Assembly: GCF_001625695.1 (NCBI RefSeq)
Contig: NZ_AUXY01000035.1
Span: 237,675 to 301,674, forward strand
Length of the DNA stretch: 64,000 nucleotides
Reading direction: 5' to 3'
Source: Pseudoalteromonas luteoviolacea H33-S
GTDB lineage: Bacteria; Pseudomonadota; Gammaproteobacteria; Enterobacterales; Alteromonadaceae
A program made the position numbers and the translations under genes. Below the pieces are notes generated by a model. The model ran no database searches and was not told the DNA's origin. It saw nothing but the letters and a program-made list of their open reading frames with translations. Positions 1-6,246 of the stretch are shown here, piece after piece. The first letter of the stretch is position 1. Each line of letters opens with the position of its first letter.

Positions 1-552
1 AAACTTGAAAACTTAAGTACTGAATCAGATGACATTCGCGCTGAGCGAGAATCTGCGCTCCATGCTGCATACCAGTCAATTTTAAACAGCCTTGTAGCGC
101 CTTTTACTCCATCTGATCACAGCTTAGCCAATCCGTTGTTTAACGAATTTAATGATGAACTCACGGATTTACTTGGCAATGCACATCGACATACTCAGGT
201 ATCTTCATGGCAATTACTGGTTGACCATCCTGCCTGCGGGGTTGTGTCTTTGAGAAATGACCTAGCAGCGCTGGTATTTGATAAAGTATTGAATCACCAA
301 AAAACCTGCCAAAATGATAAAGAGATGGTCTCCAGTGAAGTGCTGGTTTTTCTGACTGAGCAACTTGAATGGACTACACGAGAAGATTTAAAAGCACATT
401 ATGGTGAAGGGTTTTACTACCGGATGACGCAGCAAGACATTCCCCAACCTGAATTTGTCCCTGAACCGATAGCTGATACAGGTAACCTCGCCAATATTTT
501 TATCTGCTTGACTATTATCTGTGCCATTGGCTTATTAATGATTTCTGTATAA
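1..552 (+). CDS. Partial hypothetical protein with C-terminal membrane anchor
   Basis: The reading frame is open from the first base of the window, so the N-terminus lies upstream. The visible 183 residues are mostly hydrophilic and rich in Asp/Glu. They end in one strongly hydrophobic segment (NIFICLTIICAIGLLMISV) running to the stop, which looks like a C-terminal tail anchor with the soluble part probably cytoplasmic. I do not recognise the family. A TTG at 136 could be read as a start, but coding-like sequence continues upstream of it in the same frame. A hairpin at 571-594 follows the stop. Confidence 0.65.
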   Translation, partial: KLENLSTESDDIRAERESALHAAYQSILNSLVAPFTPSDHSLANPLFNEFNDELTDLLGNAHRHTQVSSWQLLVDHPACGVVSLRNDLAALVFDKVLNHQKTCQNDKEMVSSEVLVFLTEQLEWTTREDLKAHYGEGFYYRMTQQDIPQPEFVPEPIADTGNLANIFICLTIICAIGLLMISV

Positions 553-570
553 ACATACCTTTAAAACATT

Positions 571-594
571 TGACCAGCCGAAAATAGCTGGTCA
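571..594 (+). terminator. Hairpin after the first gene
   Basis: Arms TGACCAGC and GCTGGTCA form a perfect 8-bp stem with an 8-nt loop, 19 bases after the stop of the first gene. The following tract is C/T-rich rather than a clean T run, so termination is probable but not certain. Confidence 0.5.
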
Positions 595-772
595 CCCCTT
601 GTCCCCGCATTACATATTCACGCCTTCTAGATAACGACTTATTCTGTGCCTAAGCCTCGTAAAATGAAATAAAAATGAAATAAATCATTGTAAATTTATT
701 ACTTACACGATAGCTTAATGCCGTCTAAATATTAGACAAACCAATCATTTAAACTAAGGAAAAGGTCAAAAA

Positions 773-988
773 ATGAAATTGAAGCTTAATAAGAAAAAGA
801 TCAAATCACTAACTGCAGATACAAAGTCACTGCCTGTAAAGGCAACGCCCGCGATTGCTGGCGGTTATCAATACACACATGATCAATTTTGCAGAGACTT
901 TTCATTTGGTCCATATTTGTGTCTAACGGATGAACCGAAATGCAAAACAACGGCAACCACCAATATCCCTACCTGTTACTGCGGATAA
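773..988 (+). CDS. RiPP-like precursor peptide 1 (leader MKLKLNKK, Gly-Gly site, Cys-rich core)
   Basis: A 71-residue peptide with a strong ribosome binding site (AAGGAAAAGG about 7 bases before ATG). Residues 1-30 form a basic leader beginning MKLKLNKKKIKSL and ending AIAGG. The remaining 40 residues are a Thr/aromatic-rich core with five Cys, the last two in CYCG at the C-terminus. Leaders of the KLxLNKKxIxxL type followed by a Gly-Gly cut site are known from class I lanthipeptide and other RiPP precursors. No modification enzyme or C39-type transporter lies in this window, so any maturation machinery must be encoded elsewhere. Two relatives, at 5707-5850 and 41832-42038, share the leader. 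An alternative is an unmodified bacteriocin or signalling peptide. The gene is monocistronic and closed by a hairpin at 1004-1031. Confidence 0.75.
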   Translation: MKLKLNKKKIKSLTADTKSLPVKATPAIAGGYQYTHDQFCRDFSFGPYLCLTDEPKCKTTATTNIPTCYCG

Positions 989-1003
989 AACAGTAATAGA
1001 ATG

Positions 1004-1031
1004 AGACCAAACAGCGCACTCCGTTTGGTCT
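1004..1031 (+). terminator. Terminator of precursor 1
   Basis: AGACCAAAC and GTTTGGTCT form a perfect 9-bp stem with a 10-nt loop. It starts 16 bases after the precursor stop and is followed by T-rich DNA. It isolates the small gene as its own transcription unit. Confidence 0.65.
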
Positions 1032-1222
1032 TGATAGCACCTCTTTTTATAACTTCCTAACAATATTCAATTTCTAGTGCTTAAATAACTCTCTGACATA
1101 CCATATAATCATAGCCATATAAACCGCTAGGTGGCTAATAGTTGTTTACTCCTTAAACCTTGCCACCTCGCAACAGTCAGTAAATTAGGGCGGCTAGTCT
1201 GCCCGTTACCGAGGGTAAAAAC

Positions 1223-1579
1223 ATGAGCATTACTCGCAAACACACCAACCAGCGAATGAGTCGAATTGTGGTACATAATGATACGATTTATCTGTGTGGC
1301 CAAGTGTGTAAAGACGCAACGCAAGGGATCAAAGAGCAAACACAAACCATGTTAGACAAGGTTGATACACTTCTTGAAGAAGCGAACAGTGACAGAAAAC
1401 ATATTTTAAGCGCCACAGTTTATATCAGTGACATGCAATATTTTGCACAAATGAATGAAGTATGGGATGCATGGGTGCCTGAGGGACACGCACCAGCAAG
1501 AGCCTGTGTACAAGCAGCCATGGCAAGACCTGAGTTATTGGTAGAAGTCTCTGTAATTGCAGCCGTAAAACAAGACTAG
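1223..1579 (+). CDS. RidA family protein (YjgF/YER057c/UK114), probable enamine/imine deaminase
   Basis: The 118 residues match the usual length of RidA-like proteins. The family signature near the C-terminus is visible as [22 protein letters not shown], including the Arg that in RidA contacts the substrate carboxylate, and the N-terminal YLCGQV strand is typical. Family members hydrolyse reactive enamine/imine intermediates released by PLP enzymes and act as cytoplasmic trimers. The gene is convergent with a MocR-type PLP-fold regulator (1614-2999), a suggestive neighbour but not proof of a link. The start at 1223 follows a GAGGG-like ribosome site. I am sure of the family but not of the subgroup. 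Confidence 0.9.
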   Translation: MSITRKHTNQRMSRIVVHNDTIYLCGQVCKDATQGIKEQTQTMLDKVDTLLEEANSDRKHILSATVYISDMQYFAQMNEVWDAWVPEGHAPARACVQAAMARPELLVEVSVIAAVKQD

Positions 1580-1613
1580 CCTTGGTAAGTTAGCCGATAT
1601 GTCGGCTAACTTT

Positions 1614-2999
1614 TTATATCACCACATCATTACGAATCAGCAGCTCTTTTAGTACGGTATCAATGCGAGTTATCGCAACATCAAAGGCGGCTCTTGTCGT
1701 TGGTCCACCCAGTGTAAAGCGAATACCATTTATCTCACACACCTCATTTGGCGAGGCAAATACATCCAGTGTACGCACCTCAACTAGCTGAGCTTTAAAC
1801 TGCGCCGCGACATAATGCATGTTCAGATGTGCTGGTAGATACCAACACACATTCAAACCAAAAAACACCGCTTCAAAGCCATAACGGTTCAGGGTCTTTT
1901 CAAGCGCTGCTTGTCTGTAACGGATCTCATCTTCTAATTTAACTTGCACATACTGATACTCTTTACTTTGCAGTGCGCGCATCATCAACTCAAAGTTTGT
2001 CATAGACACAGACCAGCATTGGGCATGCACAGTTGCAATGATCTGCTGTTGCCACAGTAGAGGTGCCAACATATAACCTGTTCTCAGGCCGCCACTAAAA
2101 TATTTTGAGAAGCTAGCTAAATAAAACACACGATCCGGTGCTTGTTGCCACAATGGCAAGCGCCAGTTTTCTGATAAGCAATAGTTCACATCATCTTCGA
2201 GAATAAAAAAATGATATTTACGACTCAATGCCAGTATCGCTTGCAATGTTTCGTCACTGTATTGCACATTAGTTGGGTTTTGACAATTTGGGGTAATATA
2301 AATCGCTTTGACCATGTTGCTTTGACAAATAGACTCAAGCTTGTCCAAATCAATGCCTTGCGAATTGACAGGCACCCCTTGTGATTGCAACTTTAAGCTT
2401 TTGCATGCTCTAAAAAAACCAGGATACGTGAGCGATTCATGTAAGATGAGATCCCCAGGTTCACACAAGGCTGATAAACAGCTGTAAATCCCCTGCTGCG
2501 CGCCTTGGGTGAAGATAACTTCGTGTTGCTCACAGGCAACGCCGCGTTGCAATAGCCAATCCCGATAAAATTTTTGATGCCTAGGTAGACCATTCAATTT
2601 GTATGTCAGTAGCTCCCCAAGCTCCGTTTGGCTTTGCGACAGAGACTGCATTGCTCTCGCTATGATGCTTTCTTGACCCATTAAAGGCTGAACACTGGCT
2701 GCCAAATCGCTTATCTGCATGTCGTGGTGCAAGCTGTTATTTTTTGACACATAAGTGCCTGCCCCTAATTTTGCTCGAACATATCCACGCTGCTCCAATA
2801 AATCATAAGCTCTTGTCACCGTGCCATGGGTGATATGCAAGAGATCAGCAAGGACTCTTTGCGCAGGAAGACGCTGATCATATGCGAGCTGTTTATGCTC
2901 AATCGCCTGCTCAATGAGTTCAGCTAACGCCATGTATTTTGGTTGCGAAGCAGCTAAGCGTAGGAATTGATCTTTACTAGAGTGCCAAATTGTATCCAT
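1614..2999 (-). CDS. MocR-type transcriptional regulator (GntR HTH fused to aminotransferase-like domain)
   Basis: A 461-residue protein. Residues about 15-85 form a GntR winged helix (ITHGTVTRAYDLLEQRGYV). Residues about 110-455 are a fold-type I PLP aminotransferase-like domain with the PLP Lys at K299 in SFSKYFSGG. MocR regulators bind PLP or a PLP-amino acid aldimine and control adjacent, often divergent, metabolism or export genes. Here the divergent neighbour is a LysE-type exporter (3100-3720) with an acetyltransferase. A 7+7 inverted repeat in the intergenic region (3066-3081) is a candidate operator. The first third of this gene was carried along in a tandem duplication, leaving a broken copy at 4179-4469. 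Confidence 0.9.
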   Translation of the reverse strand: MDTIWHSSKDQFLRLAASQPKYMALAELIEQAIEHKQLAYDQRLPAQRVLADLLHITHGTVTRAYDLLEQRGYVRAKLGAGTYVSKNNSLHHDMQISDLAASVQPLMGQESIIARAMQSLSQSQTELGELLTYKLNGLPRHQKFYRDWLLQRGVACEQHEVIFTQGAQQGIYSCLSALCEPGDLILHESLTYPGFFRACKSLKLQSQGVPVNSQGIDLDKLESICQSNMVKAIYITPNCQNPTNVQYSDETLQAILALSRKYHFFILEDDVNYCLSENWRLPLWQQAPDRVFYLASFSKYFSGGLRTGYMLAPLLWQQQIIATVHAQCWSVSMTNFELMMRALQSKEYQYVQVKLEDEIRYRQAALEKTLNRYGFEAVFFGLNVCWYLPAHLNMHYVAAQFKAQLVEVRTLDVFASPNEVCEINGIRFTLGGPTTRAAFDVAITRIDTVLKELLIRNDVVI

Positions 3000-3065
3000 A
3001 ACAATAAATAAATTGATGCCTATTTGTAGTTATGACAATAATTAAATACGGAAAAAAAAGCAACT

Positions 3066-3081
3066 ATTGTATCAATACAAT
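3066..3081. promoter_or_regulatory. Inverted repeat, candidate MocR operator (copy 1)
   Basis: ATTGTAT-CA-ATACAAT is a perfect 7+7 inverted repeat about 20 bases before the LysE start. It is preserved without change in the duplicate at 4536-4551 although flanking bases have drifted, which suggests selection. Binding by the MocR product is inference. Confidence 0.5.
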
Positions 3082-3085
3082 TAAA

Positions 3086-3094
3086 GGGGGGGGG
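3086..3094 (+). promoter_or_regulatory. Nine-G homopolymer in place of the Shine-Dalgarno of LysE copy 1
   Basis: A run of nine G lies five bases before the TTG start at 3100. In the duplicated gene the same place reads TAGGAGGT, a consensus ribosome site. A poly-G tract can still pair with the anti-Shine-Dalgarno CCUCC, but its length is prone to slippage, so it may set or vary translation. A sequencing error in the run length is also possible. Confidence 0.55.
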
Positions 3095-3099
3095 TTATT

Positions 3100-3720
3100 T
3101 TGCCATTGATTGAACTATCAACACTGTTACCTGCGCTGATACTCTTCAGTTTCACCGCTACAATTACACCCGGGCCAAATACTATTTTACTGACATATTC
3201 TGGATCAAAATTTGGCATTAAAAAGACACTCCCTCATATTGTTGGGCTCCTAGCAGGGATGACCATCATTCACATTATGATGCTATTGGGGTTGGGTCAC
3301 TTGGTGCTGACCATACCGCCTTTACACTTTATCTTTAAACTGTTGGCGAGTGGCTATATCGTATATCTGGCCTATAAAATTGCATTTAAGCACACCAAAT
3401 CTTCACAAAAACAACAGCAAGCACACCCGCTTACATTTATACAAGGTGCACTCTTTCAGCTTATTAACCCAAAATCGATAGCAACCATACTATCATTGAC
3501 GACGGCTTTGACACTTCCTGGTGATTATTATTGGCACTCAGCCATACTCGGTGTTGTGGTGTTCAACATCGTGGCCCTTGGCAGTGGTTTAAGCTGGATC
3601 TATTTTGGCAAAGTGCTCAGTAAAAAATTACAAAACCCCACTCATATGCAGCGTTTTAACTATGCAATGGCCAGCCTGTTACTCGCTTGCCTTCCACTTA
3701 TCCACTTAAGTTCTCAATAG
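3100..3720 (+). CDS. LysE/RhtB family amino-acid exporter, copy 1
   Basis: The 206 residues and about six hydrophobic segments fit the LysE/RhtB efflux family. The hallmark near the N-terminus, ITPGPNTILLTYSGSKFGIKKTLPHIVGLLAG, is present. These inner-membrane permeases export amino acids or their derivatives. The start is TTG at 3100, supported by alignment with the duplicate, whose TTG follows a perfect AGGAGG. The GNAT gene follows 10 bases later, so the two are probably one operon. The substrate cannot be read from sequence. The divergent MocR regulator is the likely controller. Confidence 0.88.
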   Translation: MPLIELSTLLPALILFSFTATITPGPNTILLTYSGSKFGIKKTLPHIVGLLAGMTIIHIMMLLGLGHLVLTIPPLHFIFKLLASGYIVYLAYKIAFKHTKSSQKQQQAHPLTFIQGALFQLINPKSIATILSLTTALTLPGDYYWHSAILGVVVFNIVALGSGLSWIYFGKVLSKKLQNPTHMQRFNYAMASLLLACLPLIHLSSQ

Positions 3721-3730
3721 GAGTTTAAAG

Positions 3731-4153
3731 ATGCAGCTCATCAATCAACTTTCGCAATCACAATTCAAACAAGTTCATGCATTTTTGTCAGAGCGGAGCT
3801 ATTGGAGTAAGGGCATAACCGCAGAAAGGTTACAAGCAGCCATCGATAATTCGCTGTGTTTTGCACTGGTACAAAAAAATCAGCTCATTGCATTTGCCCG
3901 TGTCGTCACAGACTACGCAACATTTGCAAATCTGCTCGATGTTTTTGTTTTGGAGCCATTTAGAGGAATGGGTCATGGCAAACAGCTGCTAGACGCTGTG
4001 GTAACACATCCTAAATTACAAGGACTTAGACGCTTTACACTGGTAACGCATGATGCGCATACGCTTTATAGACAATTTGGGTTTGATGATGTGCAATCTC
4101 CTGAGTACTTAATGGAGCGCCACCCCCCTGCTGCGTACAAGGCAACCTCATAA
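3731..4153 (+). CDS. GNAT family N-acetyltransferase, copy 1
   Basis: A 140-residue single-domain GNAT protein. The acetyl-CoA pyrophosphate-binding loop is visible as RGMGHGK (R78 to K84), followed by the typical C-terminal YRQFGFDDV strand-loop. GNAT enzymes transfer an acetyl group to a primary amine, so the co-transcribed LysE permease may export or share the same amine or amino acid. That pairing is inference. It has a clear GGAG ribosome site after the LysE stop. Confidence 0.88.
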   Translation: MQLINQLSQSQFKQVHAFLSERSYWSKGITAERLQAAIDNSLCFALVQKNQLIAFARVVTDYATFANLLDVFVLEPFRGMGHGKQLLDAVVTHPKLQGLRRFTLVTHDAHTLYRQFGFDDVQSPEYLMERHPPAAYKATS

Positions 4154-4157
4154 ATAA

Positions 4158-4172
4158 GTGCGCACAGCGCAC
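4158..4172. terminator. Small palindrome after GNAT copy 1
   Basis: GTGCGC-ACA-GCGCAC, a 6-bp stem just after the GNAT stop. The copy at 5659-5677 has a longer, perfect 8-bp stem. It lacks a T run and is a weak terminator candidate. Confidence 0.35.
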
Positions 4173-4178
4173 CTCAAT

Positions 4179-4469
4179 TTAATGCGTGTCAATCGGCACG
4201 CGCTTATTTTCCTGTAACACATAAGTGCCAGAGACTAATTTTGCTCGAACATATCCGCGCAGCTCCAATAAATCATAAGCGCTTGTCACCGCGTCATGGG
4301 TGATCTGCAAGAGAGCAGCAAAGACTCTTTGCGCAAGAAGACGCTGATCATATGCGAGCTGTTTATGCTCAATCGCCTGCTCAATCAGTTCAGCTGACGC
4401 CATGTATCTTGGCTTCGAAGCAGCTAAGCGTAGGTACTACTCTTTGCTAAGGAGCATAATTGTACCCAT
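4179..4469 (-). pseudogene. Broken duplicate of the MocR regulator (HTH part only)
   Basis: Read on the minus strand, this encodes a near copy of the first 80 or so residues of the MocR protein (AELIEQAIEHKQLAYDQRL, then the HTH). It carries an in-frame TAG at about codon 11 and loses all homology after GTYV, at the duplication junction. The aminotransferase domain is absent. A shorter frame starting at 4403 could still make a 74-residue HTH protein, but the helix has changes (VTSAYDLLELRGYV, AALLQITHDA). I treat it as debris of the tandem duplication. Confidence 0.8.
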
Positions 4470-4535
4470 AACAATAAATAAATTGATGCCTATCTGTAGT
4501 TATGACAATACTTGTACATAGAACAAAAAGCAATA

Positions 4536-4551
4536 ATTGTATCAATACAAT
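4536..4551. promoter_or_regulatory. Inverted repeat, candidate MocR operator (copy 2)
   Basis: Identical 16-base inverted repeat to 3066-3081, just before the AGGAGG ribosome site of LysE copy 2. Confidence 0.5.
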
Positions 4552-4564
4552 CTAGGAGGTTATT

Positions 4565-5185
4565 TTGCCATTAATTGAACTATCAACACTGTTACCTGCG
4601 CTGATACTCTTCAGTTTCACCGCTTCAATTACACCCGGGCCAAATACTATTTTACTGACATATTCTGGGTCAAAATTTGGCATTAAAAAAACACTTCCTC
4701 ATATTGTCGGGATCCGAGCAGGAATGACCATCATTCACATTATGATGCTGATGGGGCTGGGTCACTTGGTGCTGGCCATACCGCCTTTACACTTTACTTT
4801 TAAGCTGTTGGCGAGTGGCTATATCGTATATCTGGCCTGTAAAATTGCATTTAAGCACACCAAATCCTCACAAAAACAACAGCAAGCACAGCCGCTTTCA
4901 TTTATGCAAGGTGCGCTCTTTCAGCTTATTAACCCAAAATCGATGGCGACCTTACTATCATTGACGACCGCTTTGACACTCCCTGGAGAATATTATTGGC
5001 ACTCAGCCATACTCGGTGTTGTGGTGTTCAACATCGTGGCCCTTGGCAGTGGTTTAAGCTGGATTTATTTTGGCAAAGTACTCAGTAACAAATTACAAAA
5101 CCCCGCTCATATGCAGCGTTTTAACTATGCAATGGCCAGTCTATTACTCGCTTGCCTTCCACTTATCCACCTCAGTGCGCAATAG
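4565..5185 (+). CDS. LysE/RhtB family amino-acid exporter, copy 2
   Basis: A 206-residue paralogue of the protein at 3100-3720, differing at roughly fifteen positions. The start is TTG with a consensus AGGAGG five bases upstream. One change is notable: L51 of copy 1 is R51 here (VGIRAG instead of VGLLAG), which places a positive charge in what should be a membrane segment. This could alter topology or specificity, or show that the copy is decaying. It is followed at 10 bases by GNAT copy 2. Confidence 0.85.
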   Translation: MPLIELSTLLPALILFSFTASITPGPNTILLTYSGSKFGIKKTLPHIVGIRAGMTIIHIMMLMGLGHLVLAIPPLHFTFKLLASGYIVYLACKIAFKHTKSSQKQQQAQPLSFMQGALFQLINPKSMATLLSLTTALTLPGEYYWHSAILGVVVFNIVALGSGLSWIYFGKVLSNKLQNPAHMQRFNYAMASLLLACLPLIHLSAQ

Positions 5186-5195
5186 GAGTTTAAAG

Positions 5196-5624
5196 ATGCA
5201 GCTCGTCAATCGACTTTCGCCATCACAATTCAAACAAGCTCACGCATTTTTGTCAGAGCGAAGCTACTGGAGTAAGGGCATAACCGCAGAAAGGCTACAA
5301 ACAGCCATCGACAATTCGCTGTGTTTTGCACTGGTACAAAACAACCAGCTCATTGCATTTGCCCGTGTCGTCACAGATTGCGCAACATTTGCAAATCTAC
5401 TCGATGTTTTTGTTTTGGAGCCGTTTAGAGGAATTGGGCATAGCAAACAGCTGCTAGACGCTGTAGTAACACATCCTAAATTACAAGGACTTAGACGCTT
5501 TACACTGGTAACGCATGATGCGCATACGCTTTATAGACAATTTGGGTTTAATGATGTGCAATCTCCCGAATTTTTAATGGAACGCCACATCCCTGCGGTC
5601 TACATATCACAAGAGCTGCGTTAA
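5196..5624 (+). CDS. GNAT family N-acetyltransferase, copy 2
   Basis: A 142-residue paralogue of 3731-4153 with the start set by the conserved GGAGTTTAAAG ribosome site. The acetyl-CoA loop reads RGIGHSK, with Ser at the position of the second conserved Gly (G83 in copy 1). This may weaken cofactor binding. The C-terminal eight or so residues are replaced relative to copy 1. Whether it is active cannot be judged. Confidence 0.82.
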   Translation: MQLVNRLSPSQFKQAHAFLSERSYWSKGITAERLQTAIDNSLCFALVQNNQLIAFARVVTDCATFANLLDVFVLEPFRGIGHSKQLLDAVVTHPKLQGLRRFTLVTHDAHTLYRQFGFNDVQSPEFLMERHIPAVYISQELR

Positions 5625-5658
5625 AGTTATATGGCGCGAACAAGGCATCCTCATAAAT

Positions 5659-5677
5659 AGGTGCGCACAGCGCACCT
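5659..5677. terminator. Hairpin between GNAT copy 2 and precursor 2
   Basis: AGGTGCGC-ACA-GCGCACCT is a perfect 8-bp stem with a 3-nt loop in the convergent gap between the acetyltransferase and precursor 2. It probably acts in both directions, though no T run is present. A second, weaker palindrome (GCGTG..CACGC) follows at 5686-5703. Confidence 0.5.
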
Positions 5678-5706
5678 CACTTTAATGCGTGTTGATCAGC
5701 ACGCGC

Positions 5707-5850
5707 TTATTTGCCTGTATTCGTTTGTGGTTTGCATGGAAAGTAACAACCTGTTACGGCCGCACCACCTGCGACTTTCTCTGTCAGTTGCAGAGTTACG
5801 ACTTTATTAGATAAATTAGCTAGCTTTTTAGTTTTAAGATTAAGTTTCAT
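5707..5850 (-). CDS. RiPP-like precursor peptide 2 (47 residues)
   Basis: The minus strand encodes a 47-residue peptide starting MKLNLKTKKLANLSNK, reaching KVAGG and ending in a short core AAVTGCYFPCKPQTNTGK with two Cys. It has an AAGGAAATTATT ribosome site ending directly before ATG. The leader matches those of the peptides at 773-988 and 41832-42038, which is the main evidence that this very short frame is real. It is divergent from the S9 peptidase at 6247 (396-base gap). It may be a modified peptide cleaved after Gly-Gly, perhaps by the neighbouring peptidase. The last codons overlap the right end of the tandem duplication. Confidence 0.72.
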   Translation of the reverse strand: MKLNLKTKKLANLSNKVVTLQLTEKVAGGAAVTGCYFPCKPQTNTGK

Positions 5851-6246
5851 AATAATTTCCTTATTTAATTAAATTAATACACCATCTAAATGGTGGGAAT
5901 AAAATACCCCAAAAAAACCAAAAATCAATAAATAAATTAACCCCTTATTTTACCCATCACGGAATAATTGATTAATTAAAAAACAAAAAAGTGTGGTATT
6001 TTTAATAGTGATAAAAGGTTCAGTGTGTTCCTCTTTCAACTATCACCTAGGTTTTGATGAGATCAGAGCTAGTGAATCACATAACCAATACTTTAGAATT
6101 AGCAATAATCCAAAGTGTAATGTTATTGATTTAAATCATCCCATCTCCTCCATTCGACCACAGGCTAGGTCAGCCCATCTCATAATACTTGTTAATCAAA
6201 CGATTCAAATTTACTGTAGAGAAAATTAAAAATAAAAGTTCTACTT
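5851..6246. other. AT-rich divergent promoter region between precursor 2 and S9 peptidase
   Basis: About 396 bases, very AT-rich near the precursor (long A/T runs at 5855-5995). It should hold both promoters. A 78-codon frame at 5993-6229 has no ribosome site and no family resemblance, so I do not call it. No clear operator or riboswitch is seen. Confidence 0.4.

Larger units (their letters stand above)
2745..4215. repeat. Tandem duplication, copy 1 (MocR 5' part, LysE, GNAT)
   Basis: This segment and 4216-5719 are about 90% alike by eye across the 5' part of the MocR gene, the divergent promoter, the LysE gene, the GNAT gene and the trailing hairpins. The boundaries are approximate. The junction near 4204-4216 joins DNA matching the end of precursor 2 (cgcttattt-cctgta) to DNA matching the interior of the MocR gene (acacataagtgcc), with a short T-rich microhomology. 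The original order was therefore MocR, LysE, GNAT, precursor 2, and the duplicated unit ended inside the precursor gene. Confidence 0.85.
4216..5719. repeat. Tandem duplication, copy 2
   Basis: This is the second unit of the duplication described at 2745-4215. It holds the broken MocR 5' part, promoter, LysE copy 2, GNAT copy 2 and the hairpins before precursor 2. It ends about ten bases inside the 3' end of the precursor 2 gene, whose stop region (cgcttatttgcctgta) matches the DNA at 4201-4216. Confidence 0.85.

Noticed and set aside
4179..4403. A functional 74-residue HTH repressor
   Set aside because: It is the leftover 5' part of a duplicated MocR gene with an in-frame stop near the original start and a junction-derived tail; kept as a pseudogene.
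5993..6229. 78-codon open frame upstream of the S9 peptidase
   Set aside because: No ribosome site, no recognisable composition or family, and it lies in an AT-rich promoter region; probably chance.
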